Source of the DNA: Sphingobium sp052327305
Lineage (GTDB): Bacteria; Pseudomonadota; Alphaproteobacteria; Sphingomonadales; Sphingomonadaceae
Reading direction: 5' to 3'
Assembly (NCBI RefSeq): GCF_052327305.1
Contig: NZ_CP182486.1
Span: forward strand, 2,790,001 to 2,854,000
DNA length: 64,000 bases
Under the pieces are notes generated by a model. It was not told the DNA's origin and searched no databases. It saw nothing but the letters and a program-made list of their open reading frames with translations. Shown here piece by piece: positions 34,484 to 43,370 of this stretch (positions are counted from its first letter, which is position 1; the number at the start of each line of letters is the position of its first letter). Made by a program: the position numbers and the translations under genes.

Positions 34484-35956
34484 ATGAGCGAAACCGCATA
34501 TCGCATTCAGGGTGCAACGGGTGAGTGGGAGGTCGTGATCGGCCTGGAGGTCCACGCGCAGGTGACCAGCGAAGCCAAGCTCTTCTCCGGCGCGGCGACG
34601 GCCTTCGGTGCAGAGCCCAACACACAGGTGAGCCTGGTGGACGCCGCCATGCCCGGTATGCTCCCTGTGCCGAACCGCGAATGCATCCGTCAGGCTGTGC
34701 GCACCGGCATGGCGATCGACGCGAAGATCAACAAATGGTCGCGCTTCGACCGCAAGAATTACTTCTACGCCGACCTCCCGCAGGGTTATCAGATTTCTCA
34801 GCTTTATCATCCCCTTGTGGGTGAAGGTTCGCTTGAAATCGAAGCGGACGAAAAGGCAGGCATCCCCGAGGCCAAGACCATCGGCATCGAGCGTATCCAT
34901 GTCGAGCAGGATGCCGGCAAGCTCATGCACGACCAGCATCCGACCCGTTCCTATGTCGATCTCAACCGGTCGGGCGTCGCACTGATGGAGATTGTCTCCA
35001 AGCCCGATATGCGCTCTCCTGCGGAAGCGGGCGCATATCTCAGCAAGCTGCGCTCGATCCTGCGCTATGTTGGCTCGTGCGACGGCAATATGGATCAGGG
35101 CTCGATGCGCGCCGACGTGAACGTCTCGGTGCGCAAGCCCGGTGAGCCCTTTGGCACCAGAACCGAAACCAAGAACGTGAACTCGGTTCGCTTCGTCATG
35201 GGGGTCGTGGAGCAGGAGGCGAAGCGTCAGGTCGCACTGGTCGAAAGTGGCGGCTCGGTCGTGCAGGAAACCCGTCTCTATGATCCCGACAAGAACACGA
35301 CTCGTTCGATGCGCTCGAAAGAGGACGCGCATGACTATCGCTACTTCCCCGATCCGGACCTCCTTCCGCTCGAACTGGACGACGCGTTTCTGGAGGCGTG
35401 CCGCGCCTCTTTGCCCGAACTGCCGGGCGCCAAGCGCGCGCGCTATGAGGCTGCGGGTATCACCCCCTACAACGCAGCAGTGCTGACTGCCGATGTGGAC
35501 ACCGCGCGCTGGTTCGACGCCCTGCTCGAGGCGGGCGTCAAGCCGGTTCAGGCGTCCAACTGGGTGTCGTCGGAGCTGTTCGGCGCGCTCAACCGCCTCG
35601 GTCGGGATGTCACGGACAGTCCTGTGTCACCTGCGCAGGCTGCCGAGCTGCTTGCCCTTGTGGCGGACGGCACCATTTCGGGCAGCATTGCCAAGCAGGT
35701 CTTCGAGATCATGTTGGAGACCGGCCAGGGCGCGGCGGCGATCGTCGAGGAGAAGGGCCTCAAGCAGACCTCCGACACGGGTGCCATCGACACCGCGATC
35801 GCGAAAATTCTAGCCGACAATGCTGACAAGGTCGCTCAGTATAAAAGCGGCAAGGAAGCACTGTTTGGCTTCTTCGTCGGTCAAACGATGAAAGCGATGC
35901 AGGGCAAGGCCAATCCGCAGGTCGTTAACGAGCTGCTGAAGAAGGCGCTGGCCTGA
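34484..35956 (+). CDS. gatB: Asp/Glu-tRNA amidotransferase subunit B
   Basis: The kinase and tRNA-binding subunit of GatCAB. The 490 residues show VVIGLEVHAQVTSEAKLFSG at the N-terminus, KNYFYADLPQGYQISQ, HVEQDAGKLMHD, DLNRSGVALMEIVSKPD and DVNVSVRKPG, all GatB/PET112 landmarks. The C-terminal YqeY-like tail runs through VFEIMLETGQGA to KANPQVVNELLKKAL. It follows gatA after a REP-like palindrome that would form a strong hairpin in the shared mRNA, which might lower GatB output relative to GatA. Confidence 0.97.
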   Translation: MSETAYRIQGATGEWEVVIGLEVHAQVTSEAKLFSGAATAFGAEPNTQVSLVDAAMPGMLPVPNRECIRQAVRTGMAIDAKINKWSRFDRKNYFYADLPQGYQISQLYHPLVGEGSLEIEADEKAGIPEAKTIGIERIHVEQDAGKLMHDQHPTRSYVDLNRSGVALMEIVSKPDMRSPAEAGAYLSKLRSILRYVGSCDGNMDQGSMRADVNVSVRKPGEPFGTRTETKNVNSVRFVMGVVEQEAKRQVALVESGGSVVQETRLYDPDKNTTRSMRSKEDAHDYRYFPDPDLLPLELDDAFLEACRASLPELPGAKRARYEAAGITPYNAAVLTADVDTARWFDALLEAGVKPVQASNWVSSELFGALNRLGRDVTDSPVSPAQAAELLALVADGTISGSIAKQVFEIMLETGQGAAAIVEEKGLKQTSDTGAIDTAIAKILADNADKVAQYKSGKEALFGFFVGQTMKAMQGKANPQVVNELLKKALA

Positions 35957-35973
35957 GGGCGTGCGCTCGGTGC

Positions 35974-36786
35974 TCAAAAGCGCCGGGCGATCCCCACGTA
36001 AAGCTGGCAATCGGGGCTGGCATGGTTGAGGCCGATATTGACCCCGGCATCGAACTGGAGAGCGTCATCAGGCTGCCAAAGGGCTGAGAGACCAGTGATG
36101 GTCTTAGTGGTGGTGCCTGTCGGATCGCGATCGTTGTAGACGAAAAGCTCGGTGTTGACCGAGACTGCATCGCTCACGTCGAAAGCAAGGCCGGCCACGC
36201 TGCCGAAGCCCAGGTGCCGCCCGACGCCATCTTCATCGACAGCAGCGTCGATCTCGGGCGTCAACTCCAGCGTGACGCCGCCAAGATCGTAGGTGACTGG
36301 CACGATAAGGCCCGCGCCCCAGTCGCCTGCGCCGATCGCGTGGCTACCGGTCGGCAGCGTGGCGACAGGCATCAACGCAATGGCGAGACCCAATCCATCT
36401 GGATTGCGTAGATTATGCCGCAGGGCGAGGGTCACATCGCCCGTGCCCGTAGACCGCTCATGCTGCCCGTTCAGTCGGTCCGTTTCGCGTACATAACCTA
36501 AGGGCGACCAACCGATCTGCGCTTCCGTCCGCGCATCCAGCCCGATGCGAACGAGGGTGGCCCCTGCCAGCAGCGTGTCTGTCCGCATTGCTCGATCGCT
36601 CTCGCGGGTCCAATCGACTGCCTCAACCTCGACCGCGACATGACCGGGGTCCAGGGTGCAGGCCGGAATACCGAGGCCGGGGCTATCAAAGCATGGCTCT
36701 CTAAGTTTTTGCCCCGCTGAATCCTGCGCCCATGCCTGCGCCGGCATGACGAGCGCAAACATGACCGCGAGATGAAAGCGACGCAT
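35974..36786 (-). CDS. Transporter-like outer-membrane beta-barrel protein
   Basis: A 270-residue secreted protein: signal peptide RRFHLAVMFALVMPAQAWA, then a mature part made of alternating amphipathic strands (VAVEVEAVDWTRESD, GLAIALMPVATLPTGSHAIG, GVTLELTPEIDAAVD) ending in an aromatic C-terminus, CQLYVGIARRF. This is the pattern of the transporter family related to the MetA-pathway of phenol degradation. C-terminal phenylalanine supports Bam insertion. Substrate unknown. Convergent with gatB. Confidence 0.75.
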   Translation of the reverse strand: MRRFHLAVMFALVMPAQAWAQDSAGQKLREPCFDSPGLGIPACTLDPGHVAVEVEAVDWTRESDRAMRTDTLLAGATLVRIGLDARTEAQIGWSPLGYVRETDRLNGQHERSTGTGDVTLALRHNLRNPDGLGLAIALMPVATLPTGSHAIGAGDWGAGLIVPVTYDLGGVTLELTPEIDAAVDEDGVGRHLGFGSVAGLAFDVSDAVSVNTELFVYNDRDPTGTTTKTITGLSALWQPDDALQFDAGVNIGLNHASPDCQLYVGIARRF

Positions 36787-36837
36787 GCCACGTCCTCAAA
36801 TCAATCTGGATTGCCGTCAATCGATAAGGCGGCGGCT

Positions 36838-37020
36838 TTAGTCCGGAGGAGGGGGTAGTTCGGGCACACCCCTGTCCGGATCGTCATACCCGGGCTCGGG
36901 AGGCATGAAGCCTGGTGGGGTCTCGCCGGGTTCTTCAAGCGGTGTCTCTACGGGGGGCAACTCCGGCGGTGACTGGGGCTCGATGGTATCGGGCGGCGGA
37001 ATCTCGGGATTACTGGCCAT
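36838..37020 (-). CDS. Small proline-rich acidic protein
   Basis: A 60-residue protein of which about 24 residues are proline and most of the others Glu, Asp or Gly, for example PPDTIEPQSPPELPPVETPL. It is presumably disordered. A GAGAGGACAATCAC precedes ATG 37020, giving a fair ribosome binding site, so expression is likely. No family recognised; similar Pro/Glu-rich short proteins are common in sphingomonads as far as I know. It is divergent from the acyl-CoA dehydrogenase gene. Confidence 0.5.
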   Translation of the reverse strand: MASNPEIPPPDTIEPQSPPELPPVETPLEEPGETPPGFMPPEPGYDDPDRGVPELPPPPD

Positions 37021-37113
37021 GTGATTGTCCTCTCGCTGAACTAACCCGCCCCTCACTTGAATGGTTCCTTCGCCATCTCGCGGCGGGGCTTGCGAAAGAT
37101 CGAGGAAGAGCGG

Positions 37114-38298
37114 ATGACTCCGTCCATGTCATTTGAGTGGGCTGATCCCTTCCTCCTCGACGCGCAACTCTCTGACGATGAGCGCATGATCCGCGATACG
37201 GCTGCGAGCTACGCTGCGGACAAGCTGGCGCCGCGCATTGTGGCTGCTTATCGGGACGAAGCGACTGACCCGGAGATCTTTCGGGAGATGGGCGCGCTCG
37301 GCCTGCTGGGGCCGACCATTCCCGCCGAATATGGTGGCGCGGAAGCGTCCTATGTCGCCTATGGGCTGATTGCGCGCGAGGTGGAGCGCATCGACTCAGG
37401 CTACCGCTCGATGATGAGCGTTCAGTCGAGCCTCGTCATGTACCCCATCCACGCATATGGCTCGGAATCCCAAAAGCGGCGCTATCTGCCGAAGCTGGCC
37501 ACCGGCGAGTGGATCGGGTGCTTCGGACTCACCGAGCCGGATGCCGGGTCCGATCCGGGAGGGATGCGGACGAGGGCACAGAAGATTGACGGCGGCTATC
37601 GGATTTCGGGCTCGAAAACCTGGATCAGCAATGCGCCGATCGCGGACGTTTTCGTGATCTGGGCAAAGTCGGACGCGCATGAAGGGCGCATTCGCGGCTT
37701 TGTGATCGAGAAAGGCACCGCCGGGCTTAGTGCTCCGAAGATCGAGGACAAGCTTAGTTTGCGCGCATCCATCACTGGTATGGTGATGATGGACGGCGTC
37801 GAGGTGTCCGAGGATGCGTTGCTTCCGGAAGTGGAGGGGCTCAAGGGCCCGTTTGGATGCCTCAACCGCGCCCGCTATGGTATCAGCTGGGGCGCTCTGG
37901 GCGCTGCGGAATTCTGCATGCACGCCGCCCGGCAATATGGGCTCGATCGCGCGCAGTTCGGCCGGCCGCTTGCCGCTACTCAGCTTTTCCAGAAGAAGCT
38001 GGCGGACATGCAGACCGAGATCGCGCTGGGCCTGCAGGCGAGCCTGCGGGTCGGCCGCCTGATGGACGAGGGCCGCTTTGCGCCCGAGATGGTGTCGATC
38101 GTCAAACGCAATAATGTCGGCAAGGCGCTGGATATTGCGCGGATGAGCCGGGACATGCACGGCGGAAACGGGATTTCAGGCGAGTATCAAGTGATGCGCC
38201 ATCTCGTGAACCTTGAGACTGTGAACACCTATGAAGGCACGCATGATATCCACGCCCTGATCCTCGGGCGTGCGATCACCGGGATCGCTTCCTTCTGA
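37114..38298 (+). CDS. gcdH: Glutaryl-CoA dehydrogenase / acyl-CoA dehydrogenase
   Basis: FAD enzyme that oxidises and decarboxylates glutaryl-CoA to crotonyl-CoA in lysine and tryptophan breakdown. The 394 residues include GLLGPTIPAEYGG, CFGLTEPDAGSDPGGMRTRA, GSKTWISNAPIADVFVIWAK, RDMHGGNGISGEYQVMRHL and the catalytic glutamate in NTYEGTHDIHALILGRAITG. The EYGG and SDPGGM sequences favour GcdH over short-chain dehydrogenases. ATG 37114 has GAGGAAGAG upstream; the first 19 codons of the open frame are dropped. Confidence 0.9.
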   Translation: MTPSMSFEWADPFLLDAQLSDDERMIRDTAASYAADKLAPRIVAAYRDEATDPEIFREMGALGLLGPTIPAEYGGAEASYVAYGLIAREVERIDSGYRSMMSVQSSLVMYPIHAYGSESQKRRYLPKLATGEWIGCFGLTEPDAGSDPGGMRTRAQKIDGGYRISGSKTWISNAPIADVFVIWAKSDAHEGRIRGFVIEKGTAGLSAPKIEDKLSLRASITGMVMMDGVEVSEDALLPEVEGLKGPFGCLNRARYGISWGALGAAEFCMHAARQYGLDRAQFGRPLAATQLFQKKLADMQTEIALGLQASLRVGRLMDEGRFAPEMVSIVKRNNVGKALDIARMSRDMHGGNGISGEYQVMRHLVNLETVNTYEGTHDIHALILGRAITGIASF

Positions 38299-38321
38299 TC
38301 AGGTCATGCTCGCAAAGAGAA

Positions 38322-38404
38322 TGGTGCGGCTAGAGGGACTCGAACCCCCACGGTTGCCCAACGGTACCTAAAACCGTCGCGTCTACCAATTTCGCCATAG
38401 CCGC
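38322..38404 (-). tRNA. tRNA-Leu (anticodon UAG)
   Basis: Reading the minus strand from 38404, the acceptor stem GCGGCTA pairs with TAGCCGC before an encoded CCA at 38324-38322. The anticodon arm ACGGT-TTTAGGT-ACCGT places TAG at positions 34-36, decoding CUA and by wobble CUN leucine codons. A long variable arm and the T-loop TTCGAGT are present. Confidence 0.95.
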
Positions 38405-38414
38405 GTGTGAGGGG

Positions 38415-38443
38415 CCTATAGGAGGCCGGTGTCGGGATGCCAA
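38415..38443 (-). promoter_or_regulatory. Promoter of tRNA-Leu
   Basis: On the minus strand TTGGCA (38438-38443) is followed after exactly 17 bases by TATAGG (38415-38420). The tRNA begins 11 bases beyond the -10, so the 5' leader is very short. Confidence 0.65.
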
Positions 38444-38767
38444 GCAATTCGTCCCCCGGTGGGAGTGGCCCGGCCATCGGTCGCAATTCAAGGCTGGTCA
38501 TTCGCGGCCTCCTGCACTATGTGCCCTCGACTTGAGATTGGGTGACCGGGATGCGGCCTAGCCATCTCCGGGGGCTTGGGATCGAGGATTTGCGCGAAGT
38601 TTCTGATAACATGGCGCAAAATCTCGTTCACCGCTCCGGGTTGCGGGCCGGAATTTCGGTAACGCGAGATGCGGGATTCGGGGTTTCTCGTTCGCATCTG
38701 CCGCGCGCCTGACCGTTCGGTCCGCCCACGGTATTTCACAGCTTTTTGGAAAGCGTTGAGTAGAACC
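38444..38767. other. Intergenic region upstream of tig
   Basis: About 320 bases with no gene I can support. Short open frames here lack ribosome sites and family features. The promoter of the trigger factor gene must lie here, but no hexamer pair stood out. Confidence 0.5.
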
Positions 38768-40345
38768 ATGCAGATTGTCGAGACGTTGAACGAGGGCCTC
38801 AAGCGCGCCTACACCCTGACTGTCACTGCCAAGGACATCCACGCCCGCGTCGACGAGGAAGTGAAAACCATCGCGCCGCAGATTCGTATGCCCGGCTTCC
38901 GCCCCGGCAAAGTGCCCTCGAACCTCGTTCGCAAGATGCACGGTCCCGCGCTCGCTCGCGAGGCGCTCGACAAGTCAATCCGCGCCGGCATCGACAAGAT
39001 CGTGGCCGACAACGCGCTGCGCCCCGCCATGCAGCCGTCGGTCGAGCTGACCGAGGATTATGAGGAAGGCAAGGACGCCGAGATCAAGGTGGCGATGGAA
39101 GTGCTGCCACAGATCACGGCACCGTCAATCGAAGGTCTGAAGCTTGAGCGTCTGACCGTTGAAGTGACCGACGAGGCCGTGGACGAGGGCGTCAATCGCA
39201 TCGCCAGCCAGAATCAGCGCTTCAGCGAAGCAAAGGCAGGCCACAAAGCGAAGGAAGGCGACCAGGTCGTCATGGACTTCGTGGGCAAGGTGGATGGCGT
39301 GGCTTTCGAGGGCGGCACCGGCACGGATATGGCCGTGGTGATCGGCTCGGGCAATCTCATCCCCGGTTTCGAGGACCAGCTTGTTGGCGTGAAGGTGGGC
39401 GAAGAGAAGACGATCAACGTCACCTTCCCTGAAGAATATCAGGCGACCAATCTCGCCGGCAAGGCCGCGACCTTCGATCTGTCCATTACGGCGGTCAAGG
39501 TGCCCAGCGAGGGCGGGCCGGACGATGAGTTCGCCAAGTCGCTGGGCCTGGAGAGCCTCCAGCAGCTGCGCGATCTGGTGAAGGGCCAGGTGGAGCAGGA
39601 GCATAATGGCCTCACCCGCACCTATATGAAGCGCAAGCTGCTCGATCAGCTCGCGGCCTCTCATGACTTCGACGTGCCGCCGAGCATGGTCGATGCCGAG
39701 TTCCAGCAGATCTGGGCTCAGCTGGAGCATGAGGCGAGCCATGAGGAAGATGCCGAGGCTGCCCGCGCCGAGATCGAGAAGGATCGGGACGATTATCGCA
39801 AGATCGCGGAGCGCCGCGTTCGCCTTGGCCTCCTGCTCTCGGAAATCGGTCAGGCAAATGGCGTCGAGGTGACGCAGCAGGAGATGAACCGCCTCGTCAC
39901 ACAGGCCGCGATGCAATATTCGCCGCAGGATCGCGAGCGTTTCGTGGAGTATATCCGCAACGAGCCGATGGCTGCCGCTCAGCTTCGCGCACCGCTCTAT
40001 GAGGACAAGGTTGTCGACTTCCTCTTCGAGAAGGCGGAGATCACTGATCGCGTCGTCGCTCGCGCCGATCTGGAAGCGGCGATCGAGAGCGAGGACACGG
40101 ATGTTCACGTCCACGGTCCCGACTGCGGCCATGACCATGGTCACGATCACAGCGCCAAGGCGAAGAAGCCGGCCGCCAAGAAGGTGAAGGCAGAAGAGCC
40201 TGCCGCAGAAGCAGAGGCACTCGCTGAGGACGCCAAGTCCAAGAAGGCTGCACCGAAGAAGGCCAAGGCCGACGCGGACGCACCGGTAGCCGAAGGCGAC
40301 GCCAAGCCGAAGAAAGCTCCGGCTAAGAAGAAGGCCGAGGCCTGA
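38768..40345 (+). CDS. tig: Trigger factor with His-rich and Lys/Ala-rich C-terminal tail
   Basis: Ribosome-bound chaperone and peptidyl-prolyl isomerase. ATG 38768 begins MQIVETLNEGLKRAYTL; the ribosome-binding signature is GFRPGKVPSNLVRK (about residues 43-56), the FKBP domain spans roughly 150-240 with GDQVVMDFVGKVDGVAFEGG, and the SurA-like C-terminal arms follow. Standard length is about 430-450 residues, whereas this has 525. The extra tail contains a histidine cluster HVHGPDCGHDHGHDHS, then about 65 residues dominated by Lys, Ala, Pro and Glu. The upstream 33 codons of the open frame are discarded. Confidence 0.95.
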   Translation: MQIVETLNEGLKRAYTLTVTAKDIHARVDEEVKTIAPQIRMPGFRPGKVPSNLVRKMHGPALAREALDKSIRAGIDKIVADNALRPAMQPSVELTEDYEEGKDAEIKVAMEVLPQITAPSIEGLKLERLTVEVTDEAVDEGVNRIASQNQRFSEAKAGHKAKEGDQVVMDFVGKVDGVAFEGGTGTDMAVVIGSGNLIPGFEDQLVGVKVGEEKTINVTFPEEYQATNLAGKAATFDLSITAVKVPSEGGPDDEFAKSLGLESLQQLRDLVKGQVEQEHNGLTRTYMKRKLLDQLAASHDFDVPPSMVDAEFQQIWAQLEHEASHEEDAEAARAEIEKDRDDYRKIAERRVRLGLLLSEIGQANGVEVTQQEMNRLVTQAAMQYSPQDRERFVEYIRNEPMAAAQLRAPLYEDKVVDFLFEKAEITDRVVARADLEAAIESEDTDVHVHGPDCGHDHGHDHSAKAKKPAAKKVKAEEPAAEAEALAEDAKSKKAAPKKAKADADAPVAEGDAKPKKAPAKKKAEA

Positions 40346-40368
40346 TCCTCGCCGACTGACGCAGAACG

Positions 40369-41334
40369 ATGACGCAGGCGCGCAGACCCGACCAGCCGGA
40401 CTGGCCGGTTGGTCTGCGCGTCGCTGTCATTCTGCCCTGCTATAATGAATCGGTCGCGATCGGTCAGACCGTTGCGGATTTTCGCGCCGCGCTGCCCAGC
40501 GCCAGCGTTCATGTCTTCGATAACAACTCTTCGGATGACAGCGTCGCGGTCGCGACGTCTGCCGGGGCCAGCGTCTGGCCCGTGCGTCAGCAGGGCAAGG
40601 GACATGTGGTTCGCCGCATGTTCGCGGACATAGATGCTGACATCTACGTGATGGCCGATGGCGACGCGACCTATGAGGCAGCGGCGGCGCCTGCGATGAT
40701 CGGCATGATGATCGCCGACAATCTAGACATGGTCGTGGGCGCGCGCCGGTCCGAGATGGAAGCAGCATATCGTCGCGGGCACCGCTTGGGCAACCAAATG
40801 CTGACGGGCCTTTTACGACAGCTCTTCGGCCGTAGTTTTACCGATATTCTGTCCGGCTATCGGGTGTTCTCGCGGCGTTTCGTGAAAAGCTTCCCCGTGC
40901 TGTCCGCCGGTTTCGAGATCGAGACAGAGATTTCGGTCCATGCGCTGGAATTGCGCATGCCAGTGGGAGAGGTCGTTACGGCCTATGCGGCACGTCCCGA
41001 AGGTTCTCAATCCAAGTTGTCTACCTATCGTGACGGCTGGCGCATCCTCAACATGATGCTCAAGCTTTACCGGCTGGAGCGCCCTCTCTGGTTCTTTGGT
41101 GCGATCGGGGCGGTCTGTGTACTTCTGGGCCTGATCCTCGGGATTCCCGTGGTGGAGACTTATCTTCGCACGGGCCTCGTGCCGCGCTTCCCTACCTTCA
41201 TCGCGACGGTTGGCCTCGGAATATTGGGCGCGCTCAATGTCATGTGCGGGCTCATCCTCGATACCGTCACGCGTGGCCGCCAGGAAATGAAGCGGCTCGC
41301 GTATCTCGCCCATCCGGCGCCCCGGCGGGGTTAA
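40369..41334 (+). CDS. Family 2 glycosyltransferase with C-terminal membrane helices
   Basis: A 321-residue GT-A transferase, DPM1/ArnC-like. It has VAVILPCYNESVAIGQTV, FDNNSSDDSVAVA, the DxD metal site in MADGDATYEAA, VGARRSEMEAAYRRGH and the loop FTDILSGYRVFSRRF. Two C-terminal membrane helices (FFGAIGAVCVLLGLILGIPV and a second) follow, as in enzymes that charge polyprenyl phosphate. It lies between tig and clpP, away from the main polysaccharide run, so its product pathway is unknown. Confidence 0.87.
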   Translation: MTQARRPDQPDWPVGLRVAVILPCYNESVAIGQTVADFRAALPSASVHVFDNNSSDDSVAVATSAGASVWPVRQQGKGHVVRRMFADIDADIYVMADGDATYEAAAAPAMIGMMIADNLDMVVGARRSEMEAAYRRGHRLGNQMLTGLLRQLFGRSFTDILSGYRVFSRRFVKSFPVLSAGFEIETEISVHALELRMPVGEVVTAYAARPEGSQSKLSTYRDGWRILNMMLKLYRLERPLWFFGAIGAVCVLLGLILGIPVVETYLRTGLVPRFPTFIATVGLGILGALNVMCGLILDTVTRGRQEMKRLAYLAHPAPRRG

Positions 41335-41339
41335 TCCCC

Positions 41340-41370
41340 TTGCGCGGGGCGAACCGAATGCCGATGTAGG
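41340..41370 (+). promoter_or_regulatory. Possible clpP promoter
   Basis: TTGCGC (41340-41345) and TGTAGG (41365-41370) are 19 bases apart; the -10 resembles the TNTAGG form found before other genes of this window and lies 34 bases before the clpP ATG. The long spacer weakens the call. Confidence 0.35.
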
Positions 41371-41403
41371 GTGCCGGGCAAGACACTCCTACGAAAGATC
41401 TCC

Positions 41404-42042
41404 ATGACCGACATTCTCAGCGATCCCCTCGGCGCTCTCGTTCCCATCGTTATCGAGCAGTCGAACCGCGGCGAGCGGAGCTTCGACATTTTCTCGCGGC
41501 TGCTGCGCGAGCGGATCATCTTCGTCACCGGGCAGGTCGAGGATCACATGGCCTCCCTCATCGTCGCCCAGTTGCTCTTCCTCGAGTCGGAGAACCCGAA
41601 GAAGGACATCTACATGTATATCAATTCGCCCGGCGGCGTGGTGACGGCCGGCATGGCGATTCACGACACTATGCAATATATCCGTCCCAAGGTCGGAACC
41701 GTGTGTATCGGTCAGGCAGCGTCGATGGGCAGCTTCCTGCTGGCGGCGGGTGAGCCGGGTATGCGAGTCGCGCTCTCGAATGCGCGCATCATGGTGCACC
41801 AGCCTTCGGGCGGCGCGCAGGGCATGGCGTCCGATATCGAGATTCAGGCCAAGGAAATCCTGCGGATTCGCCGGCGTCTGAACGACTTGTATGTGAAATA
41901 TACGGGCCAGACGCTGGAGGCAGTAGAGCGGGCAATGGACCGCGACACCTTCCTGGAAGCGGACGAGGCCAAGGCGTTTGGCCTGGTCGACGCGGTGTTC
42001 GAGCGGCGCCCCGTGCCGGCAGAAGGGTCTGGCGAGGCCTGA
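41404..42042 (+). CDS. clpP: ATP-dependent Clp protease proteolytic subunit
   Basis: Serine protease that forms the ClpP tetradecamer and degrades substrates unfolded by ClpX or ClpA. The 212 residues include RGERSFDIFSRLLRERIIF, the nucleophile serine in GQAASMGSFLLAAG, the histidine in RIMVHQPSGGAQG and DRDTFLEADEAKAFGLVD with the third catalytic residue. ATG 41404 fits the family start. The partner clpX lies on the same strand but is separated by an acyltransferase gene and a terminator. Confidence 0.96.
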   Translation: MTDILSDPLGALVPIVIEQSNRGERSFDIFSRLLRERIIFVTGQVEDHMASLIVAQLLFLESENPKKDIYMYINSPGGVVTAGMAIHDTMQYIRPKVGTVCIGQAASMGSFLLAAGEPGMRVALSNARIMVHQPSGGAQGMASDIEIQAKEILRIRRRLNDLYVKYTGQTLEAVERAMDRDTFLEADEAKAFGLVDAVFERRPVPAEGSGEA

Positions 42043-42080
42043 TTTAAGACCTGTCTCACTTTTACTCATTCTGAAATGAC

Positions 42081-42120
42081 GCGCGGCTCATCGTTCATTG
42101 CGGTGGGCCGCGCTTCTGTT
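42081..42120 (+). terminator. Intrinsic terminator of clpP
   Basis: GCGCGGC at 42081-42087 pairs with GCCGCGC at 42107-42113 around a 19-base loop, followed by TTCTGTT. It lies 38 bases after the clpP stop. Confidence 0.65.
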
Positions 42121-42156
42121 ATTCGTTGAGTTTTGGTTGGCCCCTGGAGTTTGTCA

Positions 42157-43248
42157 GTGCGTCATCAACCAGTGCTGGATCTCTTCCGCGCGGCCGCCAT
42201 TCTCATTGTGATGGTATCGCACTTAGGGTTAGAGAAGCTCGTTCCCGGCGGTTTCGGCGTAACGATTTTCTTTTTCCTCAGCGGCTTCCTGATTATTTCA
42301 TTAATGCGCGTAGAACATGCGACTACGGGCCGCGTTTCATTGCGGGATTTTTATATAAAGCGCACGATCCGCATCATTCCCCCAATGTTTTTGACAATGG
42401 GATTTGCGATTGTCTTGCTCCAAGCCGGGTTAATTGGCGGGGGATGGAGCTTCTGGGGCGCTACGAGGGACGCTCTGTTTCTGACCAACTATCACTGGCC
42501 CTGGCCTCAGGAGTCAGGCCTTCCTATGCCGTTATGGTCATTAGATGTGGAAGAGCATTTCTACATTCTCTTTTCGGCAGTGTACGTGGTTTTGCTGGCA
42601 CGCCTGCTGCCAAGGCAGGCGGCATTGCTCTGCTTTGTGGCATGTGGGTTGATACTTGGCGCGCGTATGTTCGAAGTCTTTGTGAATGGTGAAATCGTAA
42701 ACACCTACTATTGGTCGCATACGCGTATGGACTCGATCCTTTTCGGTGGCTGTCTGGCGTTCTGGAACAATCCGCTTCTGGACGATAAGGCATGGCGTCC
42801 GCGCCTCATTCATGTTGCTGCAGCGCTGGGTATATTGGTCGTCTGTCTGCTTATTCGGAATAACCTGTTTCGTGAGACCATTCGCTATTCTCTGCAGGGC
42901 GCGGCTTTGTTCGTCCTGTTTTCCTACGCGCTGAATTCACAAGGCGCTTTGGTTCGTCTGGCATCGAACCGGGGAATTCAGACTACAGCGCTGCTATCTT
43001 ACACGCTCTATCTGGTTCATGTCCCAATCCTCAAGATGATACAGAATCTTGCGCCCGCTATATCACCGGTAATTGTGGGATTGTTGTGCTTTGCGCTGTC
43101 TTATCTGTATGCTTGGGCAATGCGCGCGCTCGTTGAAAAGCCACTGGCGAACTGGCGTCGCAGCCTTGTTGCAGCACCCCACCCAATGGCCTCCACGACG
43201 GGTCATTTGGCGTTTCCTCCGCTAGGTGTGGGCCGCAGGGTCGGCTAG
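42157..43248 (+). CDS. Acyltransferase family 3 (OafA/YrhL-type) membrane protein
   Basis: A 363-residue polytopic protein with about ten membrane helices that O-acylates sugars of surface glycans. The acyltransferase-3 features are RHQPVLDLFRAAAILIVMVS with its conserved histidine in VSHLGLE, GVTIFFFLSGFLI, the RTIRIIPP arginines and DVEEHFYILFSAVY. GTG 42157 has GGAG seven bases upstream. Codon use and base composition are visibly less GC-rich than flanking genes, and the gene separates clpP from clpX. Both suggest acquisition by transfer. Confidence 0.88.
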   Translation: MRHQPVLDLFRAAAILIVMVSHLGLEKLVPGGFGVTIFFFLSGFLIISLMRVEHATTGRVSLRDFYIKRTIRIIPPMFLTMGFAIVLLQAGLIGGGWSFWGATRDALFLTNYHWPWPQESGLPMPLWSLDVEEHFYILFSAVYVVLLARLLPRQAALLCFVACGLILGARMFEVFVNGEIVNTYYWSHTRMDSILFGGCLAFWNNPLLDDKAWRPRLIHVAAALGILVVCLLIRNNLFRETIRYSLQGAALFVLFSYALNSQGALVRLASNRGIQTTALLSYTLYLVHVPILKMIQNLAPAISPVIVGLLCFALSYLYAWAMRALVEKPLANWRRSLVAAPHPMASTTGHLAFPPLGVGRRVG

Positions 43249-43282
43249 GCTTTGTTCAACATATCTGAGCACGCTTTCACTA

Positions 43283-43307
43283 CTTGTGGTCTGGTAATAC
43301 CCCAAGT
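43283..43307 (+). promoter_or_regulatory. Weak heat-shock-type promoter candidate for clpX
   Basis: CTTGTGG at 43283 is followed after ten bases by CCCCAAGT (from 43300), loosely like sigma-32 elements CTTGAAA and CCCCATNT. The spacing is about two bases shorter than usual, so this is a suggestion only. Confidence 0.25.
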
Positions 43308-43370
43308 TAGAACTACATGTTGGGCGTTATGACGGATTCGTCGAACGGATGCGTCCAAGGAAGGCATTGA

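Noticed and set aside
34046..35332. 428-codon frame on - across gatA, the REP element and gatB
   Set aside because: It crosses two genes and a palindrome with no domain features.
38304..38501. 65-codon frame on - over the tRNA-Leu region
   Set aside because: It overlaps a complete tRNA gene and its promoter.
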